DNA from: Ceratopteris richardii
Lineage: Eukaryota > Streptophyta > Polypodiopsida > Polypodiales > Pteridaceae
Direction of reading: 5' to 3'
Length of the DNA stretch: 64,000 bases
Assembly: GCA_020310875.1 (NCBI GenBank)
Contig: CM035423.1
Location: forward strand, 143,820,129-143,884,128
Below are positions 22,072-34,507 of this stretch, piece by piece. Position 1 is the stretch's first letter, and each line of letters starts with the position of its first letter. A model generated the notes under the pieces. That model was not told where the DNA came from, did no database searches, and saw only the letters and a program-made list of their open reading frames with translations. Made by a program: the position numbers and the translations under genes.

Positions 22072-23961
22072 TTTTATTGTGATGCAATTGTTTGTTGGAG
22101 ATAAAACATTTCAAATTTTGATTTTTGCTTGCTGCATATATGCTGTTTTCCTAAAAATTGAGAAACATATACCTAAATTGTTTAGTTTAATGTTTGAAAA
22201 GCTAATTACAAACTTATGATTAAGTTTACATTACGATTTGTTTAATCAAAAGAATTCTAAAATATGAAAACACAAAGTTTGTTTCAAATTAAACAAAAAC
22301 ATGTTTGTAATTATGCTTGCAAATGATTTTGATCAATATGCTTGTCATTTCCTAAAATTATGATAAATTTATGATTTTTTTTCTTTCACAAATAAGAAGA
22401 AATCTATTATGAAGAACAATTATGAAGAATATTATTATGATGAATATTTTGCACAAAATGATCTTTGTTTACAACAATTATGATGATATACTTTTAAAAG
22501 AAAGAAATATATATGTTATAAATATGATCATGATAAATATGAAGAACATGAAAAAAATGTTACAATATGAGGATGATTTTATTGATATACCATATGATGA
22601 GTAAGAGGAACTTTTATAATCCAGATATGAATTTTTCATTGATATAAAAAAAAAATGATGCTCATTCATAAAGATACAAGTTAAAAAAGAAAAAAACAAC
22701 TTTGAACAATTTGATTTTTCCTAAATTTTATGAACTTTGTTTCATAGGGTTGAAAAACCTATTTTAAAAAAAAAATAAAAAAATTAAGAATGCATTATTT
22801 ATGATAATTATAACCACTATGAATTTCTTATGATGAAATTTGTGACATGATGAAGATGAATCTGATAGAATATATGAATTTATATTTGCAAGATAAATGA
22901 TAATGAAGATTACTTGTTTTGTAGCTTCTATTTTATAAGTGATTACAGGTTCTGAAGATGCATTGATCAAAGCAATTGAAGATGTTATGCCAAAAGTTCT
23001 GATAAATTTAAAGAGAGCAGATTGAAGATGAAGCAGATTAAAGATAAAATTGATTTTAGGTCGTATTTTTCTTTGTCTTAAAATTTTTTTTTACGTATTT
23101 TATTTGCATTCATATAAAACTAATTGATAAAAACTGGAATGAAGAACATTAATTTATAAAGGACTCTATTTAACCATATTAGGGAAATAAACATAATTTA
23201 TATTTCTACATTTATAGATTAAGTGAGATTTGTTAAAAATAGAAGGATTTGTAGTTCATTTAGATTACGAAAGTAGTTGTATATATGTAGGAGCATATTG
23301 TTGCATGATACATGTCTGTGAAAACCTAGATCTTTCTTGTCCATGCAGCTAGATCCTTAGCTCGGATTAAGGGGTTAAGCCTTTCCCCTTTAAAACAAAA
23401 AAGTAGCGAAAAAAAAGAGAATATTGACATGGAAGTTATACCTTCTTCCACCCCAAAAAGGTATTTACATTTATTATCGATATGAAGTTTACATCATATT
23501 TATATGAAGAAACTAGTTGTGAAAAACACATCGAGTGATTAAAATTGGGCATACAAGGCAGTTGTCTGTCCAAGTAGATTTAGTAGATTTCTTTGGCATG
23601 CTTGATTGTTCATATGTGAATGCATATATATAACAAAACTTGCATTTGAATGAATGAAAATGAATTCTATTTTATACTAATCTTTACATAGTTTATAAAT
23701 GGATAAAATGTAAACTAATGTTTGTTGACTGAAAAGGTTAATAGTTTACCTTTATACTTTAATATGTTTTCATTGCCAGATGTAATTGAAATAAACTTCA
23801 TGTGCATGTTGAAAAGATTTAAAATTTGATAAGATTAAATATATTTAAAAAAGAATTGAAGCTGTTCTATGATTTAATTTCAGGATAATCATTGAAAATG
23901 CTGCTTCCCTAAATCTGCAAGTTGGCCCATCGGGACGATGTGCAGGTTTGGTGGCGGTGGA
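22072..23961 (+). other. Non-coding internal region between gag and the missing 3' LTR, plus copy
   Basis: AT-rich sequence with no RT, RNase H, integrase or protease text in any frame. It contains a 60-codon frame of mostly N, M, I and D residues (22422-22604), present in all copies but low in complexity. It ends with the family's G-rich GTTTGGTGGCGGTGGA, which precedes TGTCGGGAAG in the complete copies. Here it is followed instead by CCAATGTCGGG, the reversed end of an LTR plus four bases of PBS. Confidence 0.6.
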
Positions 23962-24152
23962 CCAATGTCGGGTCGTGAGAGATGCTCGGATGGTGGATGA
24001 AGTCATCCGCCTAAATCGTTCGGCACATGCAGGGTGTCTGTAGCGGACTCAGGCTTAAGGAAATAAGGGCTCTAATGACAAAACAATATAAATTATCTAA
24101 TTCTATGACTGAAACTAAAGTTTTCTTACCAAAAGTAAATAGTTTTAACTAG

Positions 24153-24356
24153 CTATGGACCGTAAGGACGGGCAGCCTCGTACATAGCAACAGCTTCCTG
24201 ATATGAGATTGAAACTTCCATAATGGGTTCTTCTACTAAACTTTTAGGTAAGCTAGAGGGTTCTGGTCTGTCTAAAGTCGGCGGAACATTTTCAATATTT
24301 TCAATATTTTCAATAGTACTGTGCTCAAACTCATGAACTAACTTAGAAGACATCAA
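24153..24356 (-). CDS. Small conserved ORF in the LTR (copy in 23966-28027)
   Basis: A 67-codon frame beginning MMSSKLVHEFEHSTIENIEN that contains PPTLDRPEPSSLP and EEPIMEVSISYQEAVAMYEA. Equivalent frames occur at 31657-31863 and 38128-38334. It lies 190-390 bases inside the LTR 3' end, upstream of PBS and gag in the RNA. The product is acidic, with a short ENIENIEN repeat and no recognised domain. It may be a short upstream ORF or a non-functional frame preserved by recent copying. Confidence 0.3.
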   Translation of the reverse strand: MMSSKLVHEFEHSTIENIENIENVPPTLDRPEPSSLPKSLVEEPIMEVSISYQEAVAMYEAARPYGP

Positions 24357-24589
24357 GGAAAGTAATGGAAAAACTAATGAAACAATATGATGCTAAACTG
24401 TCTGAATGAATTAATTGATAAGCTAATGGTTCGAATCAATAAATCTAATACAACTGGAAGGCCTAGACAATTGGATAAATGTCTAGTCAATTGGATAGTT
24501 GACTAAATGAGAAATAAGATTTAAATGGATCTTTAGGCTGCCATTTCACTTCAATTGTCTTCACTTCACTTTAATTGATTGTAACTTCA

Positions 24590-25050
24590 ATGTTTCTGCA
24601 AAAAACTTTAGGTTCACTGCACTTCATTTGCTCTTCAATTGCTCATTAATCTCCAATGCTTCTCGACACTACAAAAAAAATTAGGTTCACTGCACTTCAT
24701 TTGCTCTTCAATTGCTCATTAATCTTCAATGCTTCTTGACACTGCAAAAAACATTAGGTTCACTGCACTTCATTTGCTCTTCAATTGCTCATTAATCTTC
24801 AATGCTTCTCGACACTGCAAAAACATTAGGTTCATTGCACTTCATTTGCTCTTCAATTGCTCATTAATCTTCAATGCTTCTCGACACGGCAAAAAACATT
24901 AGGTTCACTGCACTTCATTTGCTCTTCAATTGCTCATTAATCTTCAATGCTTCTCGACACTGCAAAAAACATTAGGTTCACTACACTTCATTTGCTCTTC
25001 ATTTGCTCATTAATCTTCAATGCTTCTCGACACTGCAAAAAACATTAGGA
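24590..25050 (-). repeat. 73-bp tandem repeat, about 6 units
   Basis: The unit runs from TTCACTGCACTTCATTTGCT to AAAAAACATTAGG. On the element strand each unit reads CCTAATGTTTTTTGCAG, a close match to a plant branch point plus 3' splice site. Unit number differs between LTRs: about 6 here, about 11 at 32165-32992 and about 12 at 38636-39536. Confidence 0.85.
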
Positions 25051-25695
25051 TATTAGTAATATTACAAGAAATCATTAACTTTCAAGACATAATTCACTTG
25101 GAATTTGCATACACATGCATTCTCACATATGCAAACACACATACTTTCATGCATATGCACATACTCATATGCTCATACAAATATACTTTCTCATATGCAT
25201 ATATGCACATATGAATATTCATCAACTCTCGTGCTAACATACATGCTTATGCTTATGCTTAAATTAACCCATGTACTTACATCTATACACACACACATGC
25301 TAGCATATGCTAATGCATGCTCACATTAACTCTTATATGTAGATACATTCACATCCCTAAACATTAATATGCTAACTTAATACATATTTTCACATTCTCA
25401 TTCATCACTCAAACATACTAACATGTTCTCAAACACTTAATCCTATGCAAATGAACACAATAATGCACACATATGTTCATTTATCACATAAATATGCTAA
25501 CATTAGCTCATGCATCTACACCTAAGTTGACTCTAATTTGCGTTTATTTACATATATTTATGTATATACATTCCACTCATACATTTGCGATTATATTTAT
25601 ATATATATACTTATGTATTAGAAAAACAATTAACACACGCATGTATTTAACTATTTAGTCACTTTAATAACATTTATTAACTTAAAATAAATTTC

Positions 25696-26480
<785 letters not shown>

Positions 26481-26520
26481 CGTTGCGTGCTACAGACAGA
26501 GAAGAGAGGGGGAGAAACTC

Positions 26521-26868
26521 ACTCACACACACACACATCACACATACACGCACATACACATAACACATACACACATAACACACACACATCACATACACAC
26601 ATACACATCACACATAACACATACACACATAACACACACACATCACATACACACATGCACACATCACACATAACACATACACACATAACACACACACATC
26701 ACATACACACATACACACATCACACATAACACATACACACATAACACACACACATCACATACACACATACACACATCACACATAACACATACACACATAA
26801 CACATAACACGCACATACACATAACACATTCACACATAACACATACACGCACATACACACACACTACT
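26521..26868. repeat. (CA)n-type compound microsatellite
   Basis: Reverse-strand counterpart of 19674-19975, in the same LTR position. Confidence 0.9.
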
Positions 26869-28027
26869 GCAGGGACTCAGACCAAGCCACGGAATAGGCA
26901 TGGTCATGCTTTCGGCCGGACAATCATTCATGCAGCAGCATGGGGCATATCAAGATCATCGTACACAGCAGGACATGACGGCTCAATATCCCGAGCACGA
27001 GGAGGGTCTAATGAGAAAGAAGGAAAAATAGAAGAAAGTAAAGAGCACGAGACAGTACCTGCAAAAAACATTAGGAGAAACTTGAGCTCAACACACATTT
27101 AAATACATACACAAGTCCTTCCTAATCCACTCTTTTGGTTTTAACTTTTAATCTACAACCACACTTTAATCTCCTTACTTTCACCACACTTTAAATTGAC
27201 TTTGTTTACACAACTCACTTACTCCATTCTTTTAACCTTTTTCATATACACCATTCATTTAAAGTTTCTCTTTAACTTCCTTTAATTGCATCATTTATTC
27301 CAACCACTCTTTCAATCACTTTAGTTACACATCTTCTATAAACCATTCTTTTTCCTAGTACTCATATAGACCACTAGTTATTTATCCATTTAATTTAACA
27401 TTTTTAATTTAATTAGCCTATATTTCTTATTTTAAATAAATCATTTAATTCAATCTTAGTTTAAGGGTTTACTTAATTAGAACCTTAGTATTTAGAAGTA
27501 TACACACTATTAAATTAACAAATTAAACCATAAATTGAATTTGTAGGTTAACCAATGTTAAATTATTATTTGTTTCAACCCTTCAAACTAAGGCTAATCC
27601 TCATTCTTGCACACTAAACCCCTCAAAACCCTTTTGGAATCCTACCATTAGCTCATTAACATTTAAATAAACCCTATCATTAACCCTTTGGAACATAAAT
27701 AAACTCTAACATGAACCTATTGCAATCATTTGAGATCCTTCGGATTAACTTAACGGACATAAAATCATAACAACTTATGAAACCCTAGGGTTGAATACCC
27801 TTAATTCTTAAGTGTATGAATATAAAACACATCCAATATGCAATTAAAGAAAACCCTAATATGAACATATGTCCTGCTTCATCCTTTCTTGTACCTGCAA
27901 ACACTTCAAAAATAGTTAATTCAATCCATAACAACTGATCAACAGTGATATAAAAGAGGTTTAGAATTCATCAATAAATATTTTAATTTTTTGGGTCATC
28001 AATTGGAAGATGCAAATCTTCCCGACA

Positions 28028-29907
28028 TCCACCGCCACCAAACCTGCACATCGTCCCGATGGGCCAACTTGCAGATTAAGGGAAGCAGCATTTTCAATGA
28101 TTATCCTGAAATTAAATCATAGAACAGCATCAATTCGTTTTTAAATATATTTAATCTTATCAAATTTTAAATCTTTTCAACATGCACATGAAGTTTATTT
28201 CAATTACATCTGGCAATGAAAACATATTAAAGTATAAAGGTAAACTATTAACCTTTTGAGTCAACAAACATTAGTTTACATTTTATCGATTTATAAACTC
28301 TGTAAAGATTAGTATAAAACAGAATTCATTTTCATTCATTCAAATGTAGGTTTCGTCATATATATGCATTCACATATGAGCAATCAAGCATGCCAAGAAA
28401 TCTACTAAATCTACTTGGATAGACAGCCACCTTGTATGCCCAATTTTACTCACTAGATGTGTTTTTTCTCAACTAGTTTCTTCATATAAATATGATGTAA
28501 ACTTCATATCGATAATACATGTAAATACCTTTTTGGGGTGGAAGAAGGTATAACTTCCATGTCAATATTCTTTTTTTTTTTCGCTACTTTTTTGTTTTAA
28601 AGGAGAAAGGCTTAACCCCTTAATCCGAGCTAAGGATCTAGCTGCATGGACAAGAAAGATCTAGGTTTTTACAGACATGTATCATGCAACAATATGCTCC
28701 TACACATATACAACTACTTTCGTTATCTAAATGAACTACAAATCCTTCTATTTTTAACAAATCTCACTTAATATATGAATGTAGAAATATAAATTATGTC
28801 TATTTTCCTAATATGGTTAAATAGAGTCCTTTATAAATTAATGTTCTTCATTCCAGTTTTTATCAATTAGTTTTATATGAATGCAAATAGAATACGTAAA
28901 ACAAAATTTTAAGACAAAGAAAAATATGACCTAAAATCAATTTTATCTTTAATCTGCTTCATCTTCAATCCTCTCTTTAAATTTATCAGAACTTTTGGCA
29001 TAACATCTTCAATTGCTTTGATCAATGCATCTTCAGAACCTGTAATCACTTATAAAATAGAAGCTACAAAACAAGTAATCTTCATTATCATTTATCTTGC
29101 AAATATAAATTCATATATTCTATCAGATTCATCTTCATCATGTCACAAATTTCATCATAAGAAATTCATAGTGGTTATAATTATCATAAATAATGCATTC
29201 TTAATTTTCTTTTTTTTTAAATAGGTTTTTCAACGTATGAAACAAAGTTCATAAAATTTAGGAAAAATCAAAATGTTCAAAGTTTTTTTTTATTTTTAAC
29301 TTGTATCTTTATGAATGAGCATCATTTTTTTTTATATCAATGAAAAATTCATATCTGGATTATAAAAGTTCCTCTTACTCATCATATGGTATATCAATAA
29401 AATCATCCTCATATTGTAACATTTTTTTCATGTTCTTCATATTTATCATGATCATATTTATATCATATATATTTCTTTCTTTTAAAAGTATATCATCATA
29501 ATTGTTGTAAACAAAGATCATTTTGTGCAAAATATTCATCATAATAAAATTCTTCATAATTGTTCCTCGTAATAGAATTCTTCTTATTTGTGAAAGAAAA
29601 AAAATCATAAATTTATCATAAGTTTAGGAAATGACAAGTATATTGATCAAAATCATTTGCAAGCATAATTACAAACATGTTTTTGTTTAATTTGAAACAA
29701 ACTTTGTGTTTTCATATTTTAGAATTCTTTTGATTAAACAAATCGTAATGTAAACTGAATCATAAGTTTGTAATTAGATTTTCAAACATTAAACTAAACA
29801 ATTTAGGTATATGTTTCTCAATTTTTAGGAAAACAGCATATATGCAGCAAGCAAAAATCAAAATTTGAAATGTTTTATCTTCAATACACAATTCCATCAC
29901 AATAAAA
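28028..29907 (-). other. Internal region of minus copy B downstream of gag, no pol
   Basis: 1.9 kb of AT-rich sequence between the gag-like stop and the 3' LTR. I searched both strands for RT (YxDD), RNase H, integrase and protease motifs and found none. The G-rich GGTTTGGTGGCGGTGGA immediately before TGTCGGGAAG on the minus strand is the probable polypurine tract. Low-complexity frames (29375-29608 minus, 29018-29224 plus) are shared by all copies but do not look like proteins. Confidence 0.65.
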
Positions 29908-31074
29908 CTATTCACTTAAATTCTTCTCCTTTTTCTTACCTTTAGACGAGTTTTTGATATTATTTTCAATCTTCCATATGGCTTCTTGTACCCATTTTCC
30001 CATATTCTTATCATGTTCTGATTGAAGTTGAAGATTTTCGTCTTCAGATGTTTGTACTATTCTTTCATCATTTTTATTTTGATCACATTTATTGTCAATT
30101 TCTATGACTTTAGGTTCTGTTTTAACCGCCTGTATGTCTATATTTCCATCAATTGATTGTTCATTTTCATCATCTTTTATCTTTACATCTTCTTCTTTCT
30201 TAAACTTTTTCAATGTATCTTGATCCTTAGATTTAATTTGAAGATCAATGTTATTCATAGATTTAGGTTTAATAAGGTTTTGATCATTGTCCAAACATTC
30301 ACATTTAGGCACAATCTTGGTGTTCATAGAAGGTAATTGACATACATTGCTTTTCTCCTTATGACTCTTAGGTTTCCATTGTTTTTGAAGTTTGGTTTTA
30401 GGACTAAATTTTTCTTGCTCAAAACAGTCTATCATTCCTCCTCTAGCTAAGTTTAATCTCCATGGTAGATGCGTTTGATAATCACATATTTTCTGTTCAC
30501 TTTCTAATACCAATTGTTGGCTACATGCTTTCTCATAGGCCATACAATTCCCATAAGTATGACCTAGTTGGTCACACCAAAAGCATCTTACAGTTCTCTT
30601 CGGTCTTTGATATAAAGCCTTAGGATCAACTTTTCTATGATCGGGTAAAGGATTTTGGTCAATAGAATACATAGATCTACTTTGAACTCGTACTTGATAT
30701 CTATCTTTGCATTCACATGTAGCACTTTCGTGTATTTGATTGTTTAACCTTTCAATGTTCTCCTTTAAACTTGCAATTTCATGACCAATCGTTTTGAATG
30801 ATGAAATTTCTTTTACATGATTTGCTATTGTTTCCATATTTTCATTCAAATTTGAGAGTTCATAATGAAGAATTCCTTCTAAATTCCTAAACTCGTGATC
30901 AAATTGAGTATCTATTGACTTAAGATTCGCATTAAAATCAGATACTACTGTAGTTAAGATTGAAAGAAACGAGTTTAAGGACTCAAACTTGGAATTAAGC
31001 TTTAAATCTATAGATGAAATTAATCGTGCTTCCATATCATGCAGAAGATTCTCTACATTAGATGTCATTTTCAT
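29908..31074 (-). CDS. Intact gag-like protein of the gag-only LTR family, copy B
   Basis: 388 codons, ATG at 31074 and stop at 29908. Residues about 20-120 are rich in heptad-like Leu, Ile and Asn patterns and suggest a coiled coil (LNSFLSILTTVVSDFNANLK, IASLKENIERLNNQI). A CCHC zinc knuckle lies at residues 164-177 (CFWCDQLGHTYGNC). About 30 residues on is NLARGGM; the other two copies have NLGRGGM, a motif I associate with Gag proteins carrying a WCD-type knuckle. Residues 200-388 are charged and low in complexity and end GKKKEKNLSE. I see no capsid-like major homology region, so it is gag-like rather than a classic Gag. Its presumed role is to bind element RNA and form particles, with enzymes supplied by another element. 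It is the only open copy of three. Confidence 0.7.
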   Translation of the reverse strand: MKMTSNVENLLHDMEARLISSIDLKLNSKFESLNSFLSILTTVVSDFNANLKSIDTQFDHEFRNLEGILHYELSNLNENMETIANHVKEISSFKTIGHEIASLKENIERLNNQIHESATCECKDRYQVRVQSRSMYSIDQNPLPDHRKVDPKALYQRPKRTVRCFWCDQLGHTYGNCMAYEKACSQQLVLESEQKICDYQTHLPWRLNLARGGMIDCFEQEKFSPKTKLQKQWKPKSHKEKSNVCQLPSMNTKIVPKCECLDNDQNLIKPKSMNNIDLQIKSKDQDTLKKFKKEEDVKIKDDENEQSIDGNIDIQAVKTEPKVIEIDNKCDQNKNDERIVQTSEDENLQLQSEHDKNMGKWVQEAIWKIENNIKNSSKGKKKEKNLSE

Positions 31075-31201
31075 TTAATTATGTGCAAGCAAAAAGAATC
31101 CAAATATAAATACTTGGAATCTGAATGGAAGAAGAGGCTTAAAGAGTGACTTGTGTATAAGTTTATACAATTTTTAATAGAATCAAAATCTAATACATCA
31201 G

Positions 31202-31438
31202 TTGCTAATGGATGATTGTGCAAACGTTCTTGTCGATGAAAAGGGGTGGCGAGATGAGGATAGCTTCTTGGCACTCTTCGTGGAGGCGCTCAGTTCCCTA
31301 GGGAACAGCCCTCAACACCTAGAAGAGTGCAAGGAGTCAAAGACAGAGCCACTGCTCCCACGGATGAGGAAGCTTCTGCAATCCAACCTGTCGATATCAT
31401 GTATGCACATGCATGAAAAATTTAAACTTTTTACCTGA
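31202..31438 (+). CDS. Conserved antisense ORF in the leader, copy B
   Basis: Counterpart of 20542-20778 and 37673-37909. 78 codons open, with MLMDDCANVLVDEKGWRDED, then SFLALFVEALSSLGNS (SYLPLF in the others), PQHLEECKESK and LLQSNLSISCMHMHEK. It lies between PBS and gag on the opposite strand. Product unknown. Confidence 0.35.
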   Translation: MLMDDCANVLVDEKGWRDEDSFLALFVEALSSLGNSPQHLEECKESKTEPLLPRMRKLLQSNLSISCMHMHEKFKLFT

Positions 31439-31453
31439 GCTGCAAGGCCGTTT

Positions 31454-31472
31454 GTTCACGTCGGGTTCACCA
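31454..31472 (-). other. Primer-binding site, copy B
   Basis: The reverse strand reads TGGTGAACCCGACGTGAAC, directly after the LTR end CCCGACAT. Identical to 20508-20526. Confidence 0.65.
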
Positions 31473-31656
31473 ATGTCGGGTCGTGAGAGATGCTCGGATG
31501 GTGGATCAAGTCATCCGCCTAAATCGTTCGGCACACTTAGGGTGTCTGTAGCGGACTCAGGCTTAAGGAAATAAGGGTTCTAATGACAAAACAATATAAA
31601 TTACCTAATTCTATGACTGAAACTAAAGTTTTCTTACCAAACGTAAATAGTTTTAA

Positions 31657-31863
31657 CTAGCTATGGACCGTAAGGACGGCAGACTCGTACATAGCAACAA
31701 CTTCCTGATATGAGATTGAAACTTCCATAATGGGTTCTTCTACTAAACTTTCAGGTAAGCTAGAGGGTTCTGGTCTCTCTAGAGTTGGCGGAACATTTTC
31801 AATATTTTCAATATTTTCAATAGTACTGTGCTCAGACTCATGAACTAACTTAAAAGACATCAA
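31657..31863 (-). CDS. Small conserved ORF in the LTR (middle copy)
   Basis: 68 codons, the same frame as 24153-24356 with a different last ten residues (MYESAVLTVHS) caused by a one-base difference. Function unknown. Confidence 0.3.
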   Translation of the reverse strand: MMSFKLVHESEHSTIENIENIENVPPTLERPEPSSLPESLVEEPIMEVSISYQEVVAMYESAVLTVHS

Positions 31864-32164
31864 GGAAAGTAATGGAAAAACTAATGAAACAATATGATAC
31901 TAAACTGTTTGAATGAATTAATTGATATGCTAATGGTTCTTGATGAAAGTATAGGGAAAGAATATTGTGGTAAAACTGCTTAAATAAATTAATTGATAAG
32001 CTAATGGTTCGAATCAATAAATCTAATACAACTGGAAGGCCTAAACAATTGGATAAACGTCTAGTCAATTGGATAGTTGAGTAAATGGGAAATAAGATTT
32101 AAATGGATCTTTAGGTTGTCGCTTCACTTCAATTGTCTTCACTTCACTTTAATTGATTGTAATC

Positions 32165-32992
32165 TTCAATGTTTCTGCAAAAAACATTAGGTTCACTGCA
32201 CTTCATTTGCTCTTCAATTGCTCATTCATCTTCAATGCTTCTCGACACTGCAAAAAACATTAGGTTCACTGCACTTCATTTGCTCTTCAATTGCTCATTA
32301 ATCTTCAATGCTTCTCGACACTGCAAAAAACATTAGTTCACTGCACTTCATTTGCTCTTCAATTGCTCATTAATCTTCAATGCTTCTCGACACTACAAAA
32401 AACATTAGTTCACTGCACTTCATTTTCCCTTCAATTGCTCATTAATCTTCAATGCTTCTCGACCCTGCAAAAAACATTAGTTCACTGCACTTCATTTGCT
32501 CTTCAATTGCTCATTAATCTTCAATGCTTCTCGACACTGCAGAAAACATTAGGTTCACTGCACTTCATTCGCTCTTCAATTGCTCATTAATCTTCAATGC
32601 TTCTCCACACTGCAAAAAACATTAGGTTCACTGCACTTCATTTGCTCTTCAATTGCTCATATATCTTCAATGCTTCTCGACACTGCAAAAAACATTAGGT
32701 TCACTGCACTTCATTTGCTCTTCAATAGCTCATTAATCTTCAATGCTTCTCGACACTGCAAAAAACATTAGGTTCACTACACTTCATTTGCTCTTCAATT
32801 GCTCATTAATCTTCAATGCTTCTCGACACTGCAAAAAACATTAGGTTCACTGCACTTCATTTGCTCTTCAATTGCTCATTAATCTTCAATGCTTCTCGAC
32901 ACTGCAAAAAACATTAGGTTCACTGCACTTCATTTGCTCTTCAATTGCTCATTAATCTTCAATGCTTCTCGAAACTGCAAAAAACATTAGGA
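32165..32992 (-). repeat. 73-bp tandem repeat, about 11 units
   Basis: Same unit as 24590-25050. Four units are two bases shorter (ATTAGTTCAC instead of ATTAGGTTCAC), so two unit types coexist. Other unit differences are mostly single substitutions. Confidence 0.9.
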
Positions 32993-33108
32993 TATTAGTA
33001 ATATTACAAGAAATCATTAACTTTCAAGACATAATTCACTTGGAATTTGCATACACATGCATTCTCACATATGCAAACACACATACTTTCATGCATATGC
33101 ACATACTC

Positions 33109-33362
33109 ATAACACATACACACATAACACACACACACATCATATACACACATACACACATCACACATAATACATACACACATAACACACACACATCACA
33201 TACACACATACACACATCACACATAACACATACACACATAACACACACACATCACATACACACAGACACAGATCACACATAACACATACACACATAACAC
33301 ATAACACGCACATACAAATAACACATTCACACATAACACATACACGCACATACACACACACT
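33109..33362. repeat. (CA)n-type compound microsatellite
   Basis: LTR-internal array, homologous to 26521-26868. Confidence 0.9.
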
Positions 33363-34507
33363 ACTGCAGGGACTCAGACCAAGCCACGGAATAGGCATGG
33401 TCATGCTTTCGGCCGGACAATCATTCATGCAACAGCATGGGGCATATCAAGATCATCGTACACAGTAGGACATGACGGCTCAATATCCCGAGCACGAGGA
33501 GGGTCTAATGAGAAAAAAGGAAAAATAGAAGAAAATACGTGCAAAAAACATTAGGAGAAACTTGAGCTCAACACACATTTAAATACATACACAAGTCCTT
33601 CCTAATCCACTCTTTTGGTTTTAACTTTTAATCTACAACCACAATTTAATCTCCTTACTTTCACCACACTTTAAATTGACTTTATTTACACAACTCACTT
33701 ACTCCATTCTTTTAACCTTTTTCATATACACCATTCATTTAAAGTTTCTCTTTAACTTCCTTTAATTGCATCATTTATTCCAACCACTCTTTCAATCACT
33801 TTAGTTACACATCTTCTATAAACGATTCTTTTTCCTAGTACTCATATAGACCACTAGATATTTATCCATTTAATTTACCATTTTTAATTTAATTAGCCTA
33901 TATTTCTTATTTTAAATAAATCATTTAATTCAATCTTAGTTTAAGGGTTTAATTAATTAGAACCTTAGTATTTAAAAGTATAAACACTATTAAATTAACA
34001 AATTAAACCATAAATTGAATTTGTAGGTTAGCCAATGTTAAATTATTATTTGTTTCAACCCTTCAAACTAAGGCTAATCTTCATTCTTGCACACTAAACC
34101 CCTTAAAACCCTTTTGGAATCCTACCATTAGCTCATTAACATTTAACCAAACCCTATCATTAACCCTTTGGAACATAAATAAACTCTAACATGAACCTAT
34201 TGGAATCATTTGAGATCCTTCGGATTAACTTAACTGACATAAAATCATAACAACTTATGAAACCCTAGGGTTGAATACCCTTAATTCTTAAGTGTATGAA
34301 TATAAAACACATCCAATATGCAATTAAAGAAAACCCTAATATGAACATATGTCTTGCTTCATCCTTTCTTGTACCTGCAAACACTTCAAAAATAGTTAAT
34401 TCAATCCATAACAACCGATCAAGAGTGATATAAAAGAGGTTTAGAATTCATCAATAAATATTTTATTTTTTTGGGTCATCAATTGGAATATGCAAATCTT
34501 CCCGACA

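Larger units (their letters stand above)
31474..34507 (-). repeat. LTR shared by tandem copies B (5' LTR) and C (3' LTR)
   Basis: 3.03 kb, TGTCGGGAAG...CCCGACA on the minus strand. It separates two internal regions of the same orientation, the signature of LTR-LTR unequal recombination. It carries the 73-bp array (32165-32992), the CA array (33109-33362) and the small ORF (31657-31863). The CT array of the neighbouring LTR is absent. Confidence 0.8.

Noticed and set aside
26521..26868. Cys-Val-Met or Thr-His rich ORFs (also 19674-19975, 33109-33362, 39652-39905)
   Set aside because: They are translations of CA/TG microsatellites in six frames.
29375..29608. 60-77 residue ORF shared by all three gag-only copies (also 22422-22604, 35846-36028) and its antisense partner
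   Set aside because: Low-complexity Asn/Met/Ile/Asp text in very AT-rich DNA. Conservation is explained by recent copying.
32165..32992. CRISPR-like regular repeat array (also 38636-39536)
   Set aside because: The units are head-to-tail repeats with no unique spacers, inside a plant LTR.
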